Part shown: one piece after another, positions 33,301 through 46,086 of the stretch
How the letters are laid out: each line of letters starts with the position of its first letter
Position numbering within the stretch: the first letter of the stretch is position 1
Source: Nicotiana tabacum
Lineage: Eukaryota > Streptophyta > Magnoliopsida > Solanales > Solanaceae
Length of the DNA: 64,000 bases
Assembly (NCBI RefSeq): GCF_000715075.1
Contig: NC_134101.1
Location: forward strand, 121,710,616 to 121,774,615
Reading direction: 5' to 3'
The notes under the pieces: generated by a model
Databases searched by the model: none
What the model was told of the DNA's origin: nothing
Seen by the model: only the letters and a program-made list of their open reading frames with translations
Position numbers and translations under genes: made by a program

Positions 33301-36300
33301 CCATACTACCCCACAGATATGTAACTACCCACCACTTTTCACTAATCACCCAAATAATTATTTACAAATAATTATTACAAACCAGATGAATGAATTATAT
33401 AAATAGATAAAAAAAAAAGAAGAAGTTACACTATAGGGAGCCTAAAGCAGGCCCAAGTGATTTCCCAAACCTTCAATAGCCTCAGATGCCAAATTCCATA
33501 GACAATATCATTGTCTAGGTACGTCAGAGTTCCCTAAGGATCTCAAGGATCCCGGGCAGTGCTCACATCTAGACTTTATAACCAAAACTGAGTAAGTGTA
33601 GTGTGGAAGAGCCAGATCCAGTGTGTCAGAGTTCAGAGGAATCTCATAGGGATCCCAAGGTAGTCACACACTGGAGGGGCAAAATTTAAGGACCTAAGAG
33701 TAGAGTGGGGTGCTTAACATAGTTTGAAAGGGTTTTAGTAAGAAAACAGTGTTAAAAGATACTTGTTTGAAATAGTTTTGTAAAAACAACATAGGGAGTT
33801 ATTCAATAAGACAATTTTGAAAAGGGTAAGGTGATCAACAAACAACAAACCAAACACAAAACCAGAAGAGGTTCATCAGCACTTAAACAGGTACAAACAT
33901 TCACTCAGGGGTAATGGGGGATTTGGGGCAAGTAAAGGGCATATAGTAGGCAAAAATGCACATAGGTACAAAATCAGAGAAGTCCTGAAAGGGGTTCTAG
34001 GGATTAAGGTATAACATGAACTTCAGAATTAATACAGAATCAGACAGACTTAGGATAGCCAACTACTTTACACAGGAAGGTGCATGCCAGAAATCAGAGA
34101 AACATAAGTAAAGAAGAGTCACATTGGGGGGTATACTAGAAAGGGATTCATGAGCAGGCTAATCCTAAGGGGGTTAGACATATTCAGAAGCATGCAGTAA
34201 AGAAGACAGTGAAGTAGACATGTTAGTTGCAGGTTGAACAACAAAACCATAGACAGAAGCATATTAGAAACATGACAAACTGAAGTAGTAGAAGAAACAT
34301 ATTGTTTTGAAACTGGAATCGAAATCAGCACATACCAGTGAAGAAAACAGCAAGCACAACGTGAAAGAGAGCCTAATAGTTAGCCTTGGCTTGCAGCCGG
34401 CTAACTTAGAATAGTAGTAAGTAACACACAAGAGAGCAGAAAGTTTTGAGTGTGAGAGAGAGAGTTTTTTTTGAACCAATATGTTCGTGTGTTTTGATTG
34501 TTAATGAGAGAGCATATATATAGTAGTTCGAAACTAGGTAAAATAAGGCAAGAATCACAATTGTATAGTAATTATGGAACTCAAAACCAATTAGAGTAAA
34601 ATTAGTACAATTACTCCCTTAATTAAGGGAATCAATTCAAACAGTAAGAACAAGTAACAAATAAGGAAATAAATCAATGTGTAACTGGAGCATAACAAAC
34701 AAGGGAAATAATTCAAACATAGTAGGCATAGAGTAAACAATTAGGGCTAGGTTCAAAAAACTCTAATTAAAGAGATAGTCAGTAAGAATCAAGTACCAAT
34801 GCAGACAAGGTAAGAAATCAATCAAATTGAGTAGAAAGGTAGGAATCGAAGGTTTAAAGGACAGTGTTCAAATCAGACCAAGAAACAGGGAATTCAGAAT
34901 CAATCAAAAAGAAAGTTATGAGTCATTGTTTAGCATATAAATAAAGTAAGACTTGGATAGTCAAGAGTCGACATGCAACTCTAGCAAACATGAAAGTTAA
35001 ACAATACTGATTTAGTGAGAAAGATACAAGTCTTGATGTGAACAGTCAAGATGAACATAAGCATATAGAATCAGTGTAAATTCAGGCTAAGAAACTCAGT
35101 AGAAACATATCAAGGCAAGATAGTCACTAGAAATCACAGAAACTCAAAAACGAGAACCGGTCAGTCATGCTGATACGCAGAACCAAATGAAGAACCCTAA
35201 AAAATTTGGGCTTTCAACATAGACGAGTTAAAGATGTAGTAAACTCATAGAATCAGTCAAGATATGTGAGAAATAGAAGTTTAAACACAAAGAATCAGTT
35301 AAACAAGGTTTTAAAAAGAAGTTCTGAAAACCCTAGTTTTAGAAGAAGATGAAAAACACTTGAAATCATATGATTCTTGTAAAGAACCTCAAGGACAGTG
35401 TAAAACATTCAAGAAACAAACTCAAATCGTCCTAAATCCCTACAGATCTAGGAGGTGTAGAAAAGAAATTAGGGTTTCGAAAGAACCCATATAGAGATGA
35501 AGAAACCTGTCCAGAAACCCAAAGATCGTAGCAAATATAGAATGATTTTGCTTGAAATCACACTGGAATAGCCAATAACAGGCACGAGATGAACCCTAGA
35601 TGCAAGTCGTCATGGCCCTGGGCCCTTGAAAACCTTAGAGAAGGCAAGCATAACATGAGAGAAGCCATTGGAGGCTTAAGAGACGATGAGAGGTCACCGG
35701 AGATGGCCGGAGATAGGAGGTCGGCGGTTGAAGATTAGGGTTAGGTTGAGAGTATTTTGAGAGCAGAGGATTTTAGGGCGGTGGATGTAGAGAAGTGATT
35801 AGGGTTAGGGGGCCTGGGTCGGGTAATTTAATTAAGAATTGGGCTAGGTGTTGGGTTGAAATTAGGCTAAAATTGAAATACAATTTGGCGTAGTTTTAAA
35901 TAGCCAATTAAACCTATATAATTTATAATAAATAATATATGATTTCTAAAAAATAATTTCCTATACTAAAATAATTTAAAATAGATATTTAACATTTTAA
36001 AAAAATAGAAGATCATTTATGCATATAAATGTAATTATGCGTTAATAGGGCTAGTATTGCAAATATATGCAAATTACTTTTAAAAATGCAAATGCAATTA
36101 TAAAAAATGCACTAAAAATACTTAAGCACTATTTTGGCATAAATATAGATTTTATATGGCTAAATTACCACAACAATAAATTGAAGGATAATTATTGAAA
36201 ATTTTATAAGTAAAAAGGAAAGAATTAAATTATTTTAAAGCCTTTGAAATTATAGAAAAATTATAAACACTCTGTGCATGCTTATATATATATACATGCT

Positions 36301-37964
36301 ATTTTGAAAGTATATATGTCTATAAAAATATATAAGGAAAGATTGAGTCTCAACATTCTTTAATTTGGATGATTTCATAATAGTGTCCATCTGTTAAAGG
36401 CTAATAAATCTTCTTCATTAGTTATTTTGCACCGTTTCAACATTGAACTACTTCGAGATAATAATAATTATGGTCACAAATTAAGGTAGTGTAATGATTT
36501 CAATTACGGAGTAACACTCGTATAGTCATAAATATAGGCATAGCGCCTCTTCCACTTCTTAAATAACGGCCAAAAAATGAAAAAGGAGAGAAAGGCTGAC
36601 ATTAATTAGTAGAAGACGAAAATTTCTTTCTCACACCCATTAACTATGAATAGCATCTATATATATAATCTATATATATGTATAATTGTCACGATCCGGA
36701 TTTCACACCCTCGAGAGCCGTGATAGCGCCTACTGGTGAAAGCTAGGCTAGCCAAATTATCCTAATTACTTAACCTTTCCCAGTTTTAAACCATTATCAG
36801 TGATGAGTAGATATCATGCAAATAGCGAAAAATAATTAAGCGAAAGACAAAATCTGACAATTTATCTTAATACAAAACTGCGGAAGTCTAAATACAACTC
36901 TACCCAGAATTTGGTATCACAGCTTCACAGACGGTATAAGAATACTACATACAAAGTCTGAAAGATAAAATATACGTTGTTTCTGAAATGAGTAAAGGAA
37001 ACAGGATAAAGGAAAAGATAGGAGGTGACACCAAGGCCCGCGGACGTCTGCAGGACTACCTCGTGTCGCCTATGTGGGCTGAAGACAGCACCCTCACTGC
37101 GGTTCAAGCACTCCGGTATCAGTATCTGCACACAGTGCAGAGTGTAGTATCAACACAACCGACCCCATGTGCTGGTAAGTGCCTAGCCTAACCTCGGCGA
37201 AGTAGTGATGAGGCAAGGACCAGACTACAAAATAAACCTATGGGTTATGGGGTACAAAAATAATACGAAGCAGATAACAATGATGACAACAATGATCAAC
37301 CAGTGATATACATAGCAGGCAACAAGAACACCTTAAGTGTTTCTCAACAAATAATAGATACAAGTGCAATCAATTTATCAAGTCCTTCAAATATAAATCT
37401 TTCGCCTATAAATCCTTCAAGTAATAATATCTAAGATAATATGCTTTTCAATGAATATATTTCGAATATATTTCCTTCAAATAAATATCTTACAAATAAG
37501 CGTCTTTCGAATATAATTCTTTCGAGTAAAGGTCACCTTGTGACGCCTCATTCACTTAACATAAAGTAGAGTATAACTTCCAACCCAATCAGGAAATCAA
37601 CAGAACATATGAAGTTATTTTTAGAAATCATTTGATAAAGAAGATACCCTGTTCAATTAAAGTACAATATCGAATGAATCATTACCTTTAATACGAGAAA
37701 TTAATAAATCAAAACATAGTAGAAATTCCTTTTAAAGTAAAGTACAACCTCAAACGGTTTAAGGAAAATTTAGTTGAGAAATCAATTAAGTTAAAAATGT
37801 AACAATTGTTGAAATTTGGAGTATTGAACATAAAAAAAGAAGAAGGTAAAAACAGAATATCAAGAGAATTATAAAGGAATCAAAATCCAACCACTAACAA
37901 GAATAACGAAAACAAAAGCAGATTTCACTTTCTTTTCACATTTTGTTGCAAGCATGCAACCCGA

Positions 37965-38280
37965 TCCCATTTCCTGTATCTCGTGGCAAGCGTGCCACCC
38001 GCTCCCATTTCATGTATCTCGTAGTAGGCGTACCACCCACTCCCATTTCATTATATCTTGTGGTAGGTGTACCACCCGTTTCCATTTCATTATATCTCAT
38101 GGTAGGCGTATCACCCGCTCCCATTTCATTATATCTCGTGGTAGGCGTACCACCCGCTCCCATTTCATTATATCTCGTAGTAGGCGTACCACCCGCTCCC
38201 ATTTCATTATATCTTGTGGTAGGTGTACCACCCGCTCCCATTTCATTATATCTTGTGGTAGGCGTACCACCCGCTCCCAG
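37965..38280. repeat. 39-bp minisatellite in LTR-A, about 8 units
   Basis: Unit pattern: a pyrimidine-rich CCCATTTCATTATATC part, then a hairpin GTGGTA-GGCG-TACCAC, then CCGCT. The unit length of 13 codons keeps frames open on both strands; no protein is implied. Confidence 0.92.
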
Positions 38281-38304
38281 TTACAAGCCAACAATAAACA
38301 CAAG

Positions 38305-38455
38305 GAATCCCGGCAAGGGAACAAGAGCAATATAACAACTTCCCGGCAAGGGAACAATGATATTTCAACAACATCCTGGCAAGAGAACAATACTATCAAA
38401 ACAAACATCCCGGCAAGGGAACAATAATATCAAACAAACATCCCGGCATGGGAAC
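38305..38455. repeat. CCCGGCAAGGGAACAA repeats in LTR-A
   Basis: Five copies spaced 25-35 bp apart directly after the 39-bp array. The same repeats are at about 44378-44527 (LTR-B) and 50495-50644 (LTR-C). Each has TCCC/GGGA-type inverted arms. Confidence 0.85.
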
Positions 38456-39140
38456 AATGATGATAGTAACCTATGAAGCGCAATAAATCACAACGGAGTC
38501 ATAACAATTATAATACAAGACTCACGAGCATGTCTGACACCAACGTATAGATACTCGTCACCATGCCTATACGTCGTACTCCACAATTAACATGTAGCAA
38601 ATAAGACACACTCCTAATCCCTCAAGCTAAGGTTAGACCAAACACTTACCTCACTTTGCAACCAATTCAAAATTCCAACAAGCCTTTGCCTCGCGAATTC
38701 GTGCCCGAAATTCTCAAATCTAGTCATAAACAATTTCATTTTGTCAATAAAAATTATAGGAATTAATTCCATATGAAATTCTACATTTTCCATTAAAAAT
38801 CCGAAATTGCACTAAAATTCGCCCGTGGGGCCCACGTATCGAAACTCGACGAAAGTTGCGAAATATGAAACCTCATCCAACCCCGAGTCTAACCATACCA
38901 AAATTACTAAATTTCGATAATATTTCGACCCTCAAATCCTCAAATCTATCCGAGAGGGTTTTCAAACTCTTCCAACTAAATTCACAGATTTAATGCCAAA
39001 ACTAGTAATAGATTCGGATAATCTAACCAAAATTAAGTTAAGAACACTTACACCGTTGTTTTCTCTGAAAATTGCTCGAAAATCGCCTCCCCGAGTCCCA
39101 TTTTCAGAACTTAAGAATCTGTCCAGAAAATGTCGGGGGG

Positions 39141-39250
39141 CACTGTTCACGCGTTCCAGTACTGTTCACGCGATACTATTCACTACACTATTCATGGGGT
39201 ACTGTTCACGGGGTACTATTTACAGTCACTGTTCACGGGTACTATTCACA
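39141..39250. repeat. Array of TACTGTTCACG-type motifs in LTR-A
   Basis: About nine variants of ACTGTTCACG/ACTATTCACG in 110 bp, 720-830 bp from the LTR start. The counterparts are at 45244-45367 and 51361-51484, each with one more unit. Confidence 0.88.
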
Positions 39251-42022
39251 TGCTGTGGAAAAATCAGCAACTGTCCAAAGAGAAAAATTCAGTAGCTTTT
39301 TTTTATCCGTTAACCTTCCGAAATTCACCCGAGGCCCTCGGGACTTCAACAAAATGCATCAACCAGTCCTAAAACATGATACGGACTTAGTCGAAACCTC
39401 AAATCGCATCAAATAATGCTAAAACCATGAATCACACCCCAATTCAAGCCTAATGAAACTAGGAACGTCCAACTTCTATATTCGATGCAAAAACTTACCA
39501 AATCAAATCCGATTGACTTCAAATTTTGCACACAAGTCATAAATGACATAACGAAGCTATGAAAAAAATTTGAACTGGATTTCGACCCCGATATCAAAAA
39601 GTTAAATCTCCGGTCAAACTTAAGAAATCTTTAGCCTTAGATTTCTAGATTCGGTTAAATGGCGATAATTTGATATAGGGACCTCCAAATTCACTTTCGG
39701 GCATATGACCAAGTCCCAATTCATGATACGGAACTATCGGAATGGTCAAAACTTTTATCCGGGTTCATTTGCTCAAAATTTTGACCGAAGTCAACTCAGT
39801 TGAGTTTTAAAGCTCTAGTTCACAATTTAATCCATTTTTCACATAAAAACCTTCCGGAAAATTATGCGGACTGTGCACACAAGTCGAGGAATTATTGATA
39901 CCGCTTTTCAAGGTCATAAAAATATCAAGATGATTATTTAATTTAGAGATGACATTTTGGGTCATCACATTCACCACCTCTAAATCAAACGTTCGTCCTC
40001 GAACGTACTAAGAATTATTCTCAGGTAACCAAATTGGTGCTTTTACTTCTACACAAATATTCGCGATTGATCCCACATCACCGCATTAGACATAAGTCCG
40101 ACAACACCATTTCAATTGAGATTATTTCCTTTATCCATATTTGTAAACTTGAAGAACAAATTTATTACACTCCAATCATTTTCAGAAAGGTCTGATTTTC
40201 ACGTCAACACATGATATTAGTCTCGAATGGCTATAGCAACTCGTGCTTATGTACCCATCAAATACGGGGTATTAAATTCTCCCCGCCTTCGGGTCATTCG
40301 TTCTCAAATGAGAAGTAGAGTCTGTCCTCCAACACATAATATAATTATCTCTTTCTTTGCACATTTCAATATCCCAAATTTTTCTAACTCCCAAATTTTG
40401 CAGAAATTTCGGCAGAGTCTCTCCTGTAATTGGGCCTATCCACCTGTCAGAGTAACACCAAAACAACTCCTAACAACATGTCCACAACCCAATAACGCAC
40501 CACAACGTATATATCAATAACACTAATCTCCGCATTACAAACACGACATTATCACAATGATATCTTGACATAAAACACATAATATGTATGACCATAACCA
40601 CATCTCTGGTCTTAATGGTTGTTCATAATAGATTACAACATCGCCAATTAATCTCATGTTAACAAAATTTCGTTTCGAACCTCCAGTTTACTAACAACAA
40701 GGCATGCAGATCTTATAATTACTTACCTGAATTAACGAGTCACAATTTAACGCCACCTGGGCTCTCACCTTGTAGGCTAAAACTCAATAGTTACAATATA
40801 ATTTTGGCAAATTATGCACAGAGATATTCATACAAGAATTTTCAAATAAGCCTAATAGGGATGACTCCCTACAAGTACTATAGCACAAATTTTTAATTTC
40901 ACAAAAGGAGAATTTAAACACATAAAATTTTCACCACCAGGACCTCGTCCTTATATAACATCCGCCTCAGCTTGTAGCCCGGTTTAAATATTTCATATCA
41001 TATAAAAATGTGAGGATCTCATCCTCAACTCTGAATCACAAGTATTCTTCACATTGTGCCAACTAAATTTTTCATTTCCTTTCTTCCTTCCTTCAAATAA
41101 TTTTGGTTAAACAAAATCACAACATACAATGATCCCTCATACCGGTAGGGCATATAATTTACAACTAAAATCAATTATTTAGAAATTACATCAAACTCAT
41201 TGAATTGATTCACAAAAGTCACTTTTAACCTCACAACTATTTTTAGTGACCAACACATAATGATAGACATGACTATCTCCATATAATCTCCCAACAGAAG
41301 TATTCACATATGTAGATTTAAGAATTACGAAGCTTACTCATAAATGGAGCACAATAGGAGAACTTTCCTCGATACTCAAAACGAATCAAGTTAAGGAAAT
41401 TTTGACTTTATAATAATTCGAGACCGTACTTATAACAATTCGTCTGGTGTAGGAACCTCAACCATACCATAGAAAATATATCAACGGACTGGGTCTCCAC
41501 CTCTAGGAGTCTCACCTCCACCTCTAATATCTTGACACTTACCTATGGTTGGTCATGTAAGTGGAGTAGTAACTGCAATGGGCACGTAGCCTGACTGCTT
41601 TGACGAAATATGTCTCTCCCAAGTCTAGGATAATTTCTCAGGATGTTCCTAGTATCACCATTTTCATAGCAACCCATCCGCAGTTCGACTGCTCATACTG
41701 AGTTTGTACCGGATAACTTAAATAACCATTGCAGGAAATTCCATGCCATTGGTACATTAAAAGATGACTGCCCCACACGAGTGTTGTGATTAACTTAAGC
41801 ACTACGAGTATACTGAATATGTTTCCATGACCCCACTGATATTGAAATGTAGAATTATTAAGGACGCGAGAATATCTCAAGTCTCATCATCATCACATTC
41901 AAATATCAGCTCTTAATCATATACAAGTTTTGGAAAACCTTTCAATACCACATAAATACATCTCAGGCCAAAATTGGTATAACACATGACCCCGCAATTT
42001 GATCGTCGATAGTGGACTCCCC

Positions 42023-42454
42023 TCACTTGGCACGAAGCCATAGGTCACAACATCCGATAATCCACAATATTTGACCTTCACAACTCAAATAAATCAACGA
42101 GACGTCAAGGTACGTTGAACCCCTACATGATTCATAGGTGATATCTTGATACATCTGCATCTTCCGTCGGAACCACAACTGGTCTAGTAAATACATTATC
42201 TTTCCACTACCACTACTTGTCATCTGAAACACAGCAAAATCAACCCCATCGCTTTCGACTATTCTCACGTTCTGCAATACTTCATAGCATCGGTCAAGAT
42301 AATCCTGTGGGTCCTCAAAACATGCACCGCTGAAAGTGGTAGCGAAGGGCTTGGTGAAACCTATCCAACCTCCACAAAGCCTCCGAAGACGTAGTTGATC
42401 TATCACCGGTCTGTGCTGTTATTCGGTCGAAGAAGTGGTACGTGACTTTGCCAT
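42023..42454 (-). pseudogene. LARD-2 gag remnant, copy 1
   Basis: From ATG at 42454 the frame meets TAA after 11 codons, then stays open to 42023. Residues in the middle (FSGACFEDPQDYLDRCYEVL, then SDGVDFAVFQMTSS) match the start of the Gag core of Tekay-like elements; the rest diverges. It shows that the element descended from a coding gypsy element. The same remnant, identical apart from one visible base just beyond its stop, is at 48140-48571. Confidence 0.75.
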
Positions 42455-42640
42455 TCGTGAAAGGACAAGAGTAGAGGTTTCAATTTAGCAATGAGAGAAC
42501 AAAATCGCACGACAGAGAAGAATGGAAGTGAAACTTTTCCTAACTCTATAGCCTCTGGGGGATAAATACAGACGTCTCCGTACTGATCCCTCAGACTCTA
42601 CTAAGCTTGTCTATGAACTGTGAGACCTATGTAACCTAGA

Positions 42641-42653
42641 GCTCTGATACCAA
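42641..42653 (-). other. Primer-binding site of LARD-2, copy 1
   Basis: The minus strand reads TTGGTATCAGAGC beside LTR-B, a perfect initiator-Met-type site; the second copy is at 48758-48770. Confidence 0.88.
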
Positions 42654-42655
42654 CT

Positions 42656-45600
42656 TGCCAAGACCCAGATTTCACACCTTCGAGAGCCGTGATGACGCCT
42701 ACTGGTGAAAGCTAGGCAAGCCAAATTATCCTAATTACTTAAACTTTCCCAGTTTTAAACCATTATCAATGATGAGTAGATATCATGCAAATAGCGAAAA
42801 ATAATTAAGCGGAAGACAAAATCTGACAATTTATCTTAATACAAAACAGCGAAAGTCTAAATACAACTCTACCCAGAATTTAGTATCACAGCTTCACAGA
42901 GAGTATAATAATACTACATACAAAGTCTGAAAGATAAAATATACACTGTTTCTGAAATGAGTAAAGGAAACAAGATAAAGGAAAAGATATGAGGTGATGC
43001 CAAGGCCCGCGGACGTCTGCACGACTACCTCGTGTCGCCTGTGTGGGCTGAAGACAGCACCCTCACTGCGGTCCAAACACTCCAGTATCAGTATCTGCAC
43101 ACAGTGCAGAATGTAGTATCAGCACAACCGACCCCATGTGATGGTAAGTGCCTAGCCTAATCTCGGCGAAGTAGTAATGAGGCTAGGACCAGACTACCAA
43201 ATAAACCTATGGGTTATGGCGTACAAAAATAATACGAAGCAGATAACAATGATGGCAACAATGATCAACCAGTGATATAAATAGCAGGCAACAAGAACAC
43301 CTTAAGTGTTTCTCAACAAATAATAGATACAAGTGCAATCAATTTTTCAAGTCCTTCAAATATAAATCTTTCAAGTAATAATCTCTAAGATAATATGCTT
43401 TTTAATGAATATATTTCGAATATATTTCCTTCAAATAAATATCTTACAAATAAGAGTCTTTCGAATATAATTCTTTCGAGTAAAGGTCACCTTGTGACGC
43501 CTCATTCACTTAATATAAAGTAGAGTATAGCTTCCAACCCAATCAGGAAATTAACAGAAAATATGAAGTTATTTTTAGAAATCATTTGATAAAGAAGATA
43601 CCCTGTTCAATTAAAGTACAATATCGAATGAATCATTACCTTTAATACGAGAAATCAATAAATCAAAACATAGTAGAAATTCCTTTTTAAGTAAAGTATA
43701 ACCTCAAACGGTTTAAGGAAAATTTAGTTGAGATATCAATTGAGTTAAAAATGTAACAATTGTTGAAATTTGGAGTATTGAACATAAAAAAAGAAGAAGG
43801 TAAAAACAGAATATCAAGAGAATTATAAAGGAATCAAAATCCAACCACTAACAAGAATAAGGAAAACAAAAGCAGATTTCACTTTCTTTTCACATTTTGT
43901 TGCAAGCATGCAATCTGATCCCATTTCCTGTATCTCGTGGCAAGCGTGCTACCCGCTCCCATTTCATGTATCTCGTGGTAGGCGTATCACCCGCTCCCAT
44001 TTCATTATATCTTGTGGTAGGCGTACCACCCGTTCCCATTTCATTATATCTCGTGGTAGGCGTATCACCCACTCCCATTTCATTATATCTCGTGGTAGGC
44101 GTACCACCCGCTCCCATTTCATTATATCTCGTAGTAGGCGTACCACCCGCTCCCATTTCATTATGTCTTGTGGTAGGCGTACCACCCACTCCCATTTCAT
44201 TATATCTTGTGGTAGGCGTACCACCCGCTCCCATTTCATTATATCTTGTGGTAGGCGTACCACCTGCTCCCATTTCATTATATCTTGTGGTAGGCGTACC
44301 ACCCGCTCCCATTTCATTATATCTTGTGGTAGGTGTACCACCCGCTCCCAGTTACAAGCCAACAATAATCACAAGGAATCCCGGCAAGGGAACAAGAGCA
44401 ATATAACAACTTCCCGGCAAGGGAACAATGATATTTCAACAACATCCTGGCAAGAGAACAATACTATCAAAACAAACATCTCGGCAAGGGAACAATAATA
44501 TCAAACAAACATCCCGACAAGGGAACAATGGTGATAGTAACATATGAAGCACAATAAATCACAACGGAGTCATAACAATTATAATACAAGACTCACGAGC
44601 ATGTCTGACACCAACGTATAGATACTCGTCACCATGCCTATACGTCGTACTCCACAATTAACATGTAGCAAATAAGACACAACTCCTAATCCCTCAAGCT
44701 AAGGTTAGACCAAACACTTACCTCACTTTGCAACCAATTCAAAATTCCAACAAGCCTTTGCCTCGCGAATTCGTGCCCGAAATTCTCAAATCTAGTCATA
44801 AAAAATTTCATTTTGTCAATAAAATTATAGGAATTAATTCCATATGAAATTCTACATTTTCCATTAAAAATCCGAAATTGCACTAAAATTCGCCCGTGGG
44901 GCCCACGTCTCGAAACTCGACTAAAGTTGCGAAATATGTAACCTCATCCAACCCCGAGTCTAACCATACCAAAATTACTAAATTTTGATAATATTTCGAC
45001 CCTCAAATCCTCAAATCTATCCGAGAGGGTTTTCAAACTCTTCCAACTAAATTCACAGATTTAATGCCAAAACTAGTAATAGATTCGAATAATCTAACCA
45101 AAATTAAGTTAAGAACTCTTACACCATTGTTTTCTCTAAAAATCGCCCGAAAATCGCCTCCCCGAGCTCCAATTTGATAAAAATGGAAAATGGGACGAGT
45201 CCCATTTTCAGAACTTAAGAATCTGTCCAGAAAATGTCGGGGGCACTGTTCACGCGTTCCGGTACTGTTCACGCGATACTATTCACTACACTTTTCATGG
45301 GGTACTATTCACCGGGTACTATTCACGGGTACTGTTTACAGTCACTGTTCACGGGTACTATTCACATGCTGTAGAAAAATCAGCAATTGTCCAAAGAGAA
45401 AAATTCAGCAGCTTTTTTTTATCCGTTAACCTTCCGAAATTCACCTGAGGCCCTCGGGACTTTAACAAAATGCATCAACTAGTCCTAAAACATGATATGT
45501 ACTTAGTCGAAAACTCAAATCGCATCAAATAATGCTAAAAACCATGAATCACACCCCAATTCAAGCCTAATGAAACTAGGAACGTCCAACTTCTATATTC

Positions 45601-46086
45601 GATGCAAAAACTTACCAAATCAAATCCGATTGACTTCAAATTTTGCACACAAGTCATAAATGACATAACGAAGCTATGAAAAAAATTTTGAACTGGATTT
45701 CGACCCCGATATCAAAAAGTCAAATCTCCGGTCAAATTTAAGAAATCTTTAGCCTTAGATTTCTAGATTCCGTTAAATGACGATAATTTGATATAGGTAC
45801 CTCCAAATTTGCTTTCGGGCATATGACCAAGTCCCAATTCACGATACGGAACTATCGGAATGGTCAAAACTTTTATCCGGGTTCGTTTGCTCAAAATGTT
45901 GACTGAAGTAACTCAGTTGAGTTTTAAAGCTCTAGTTCACAATTTAATCCATTTTTCACATAAAAACCTTCCGGAAAATTATGCGGACTGCGCACACAAG
46001 TCGAGGAATTATTGATACCGCTTTTCAAGGTCATAAAAATATCAAGATGATTATTTAATTTAGAGATGACATTTTGGGTCATCACA
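42656..46086 (-). repeat. LTR-B of the LARD-2 array (shared middle LTR)
   Basis: 3431 bp, beginning TGCCAAGACCC (plus strand) as LTR-C does. About eleven base differences from LTR-C are visible by eye. In the last 80 bp it agrees with LTR-A at the three sites where LTR-C differs. Confidence 0.94.
43919..44348. repeat. 39-bp minisatellite in LTR-B, about 11 units
   Basis: Same unit as in LTR-A with three extra copies; individual units carry recognisable variants shared with LTR-C. Confidence 0.92.

Larger units (their letters stand above)
28951..36686 (-). mobile_element. Long non-coding retroelement-like region, boundaries unresolved
   Basis: No frame longer than about 70 codons outside the embedded solo LTR. 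The left part contains GAGTCGTCACC, AAGGGCTCGAAAT and GGTGTTAGGTACCCCTC, motifs I associate with Tat/Ogre-type leader or LTR sequence in dicots. The middle has an 18-bp interspersed motif. The right part, read on the minus strand, has CTAACCCTAATC telobox-like runs and CCGGCCATCTCCGG typical of retrotransposon U5/leader sequence. No LTR pair or target duplication was found, so this is a provisional grouping; AT-rich host sequence probably begins somewhere between about 35880 and 36686. Confidence 0.35.
36687..39969 (-). repeat. LTR-A of the LARD-2 array (3' LTR)
   Basis: TGTCACGATCC to GGGTCATCACA on the plus strand. Compared with LTR-B it has three fewer 39-bp units, lacks one TTCACG-type unit and about 34 bp near 39100, and has an extra 15 bp or so near 37400. 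It is clearly more diverged from B and C than they are from each other. Confidence 0.94.
39970..42655 (-). other. Internal region 1 of LARD-2
   Basis: 2686 bp without pol. At the left end the minus strand has a polypurine tract (TTTAGAGGTGGTGA) preceded by the inverted repeat ACGTTCG-TCCT-CGAACGT (39989-40006). A second, decayed copy of that signal lies at 40278-40310. The right end holds a gag remnant and the primer site. Other open frames are not recognisable. Confidence 0.85.

Noticed and set aside
35742..35815. TTAGGGTTAGG runs as an interstitial telomere
   Set aside because: Only two short runs, better explained as telobox-like sequence in a retroelement leader.
37965..38280. Regular repeats resembling a CRISPR array
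   Set aside because: Units are contiguous with no unique spacers, and the sequence is plant nuclear DNA.
37936..38427. Overlapping long frames on both strands over the 39-bp repeats (also 43890-44498 and 50007-50615)
   Set aside because: The unit is 39 bp, a multiple of three, so open frames arise automatically; there is no codon bias or homology.
40227..40520. 97-codon plus-strand frame in LARD-2 (also 46344-46637)
   Set aside because: It lies antisense to the polypurine/LTR-start-like signals, has no recognisable domain and appears twice only because of the tandem duplication.
41638..41880. 80-codon minus frame in LARD-2 interior (also 47755-47997)
   Set aside because: No motif or family recognised; duplicated only with the array; could be decayed pol but unsupported.
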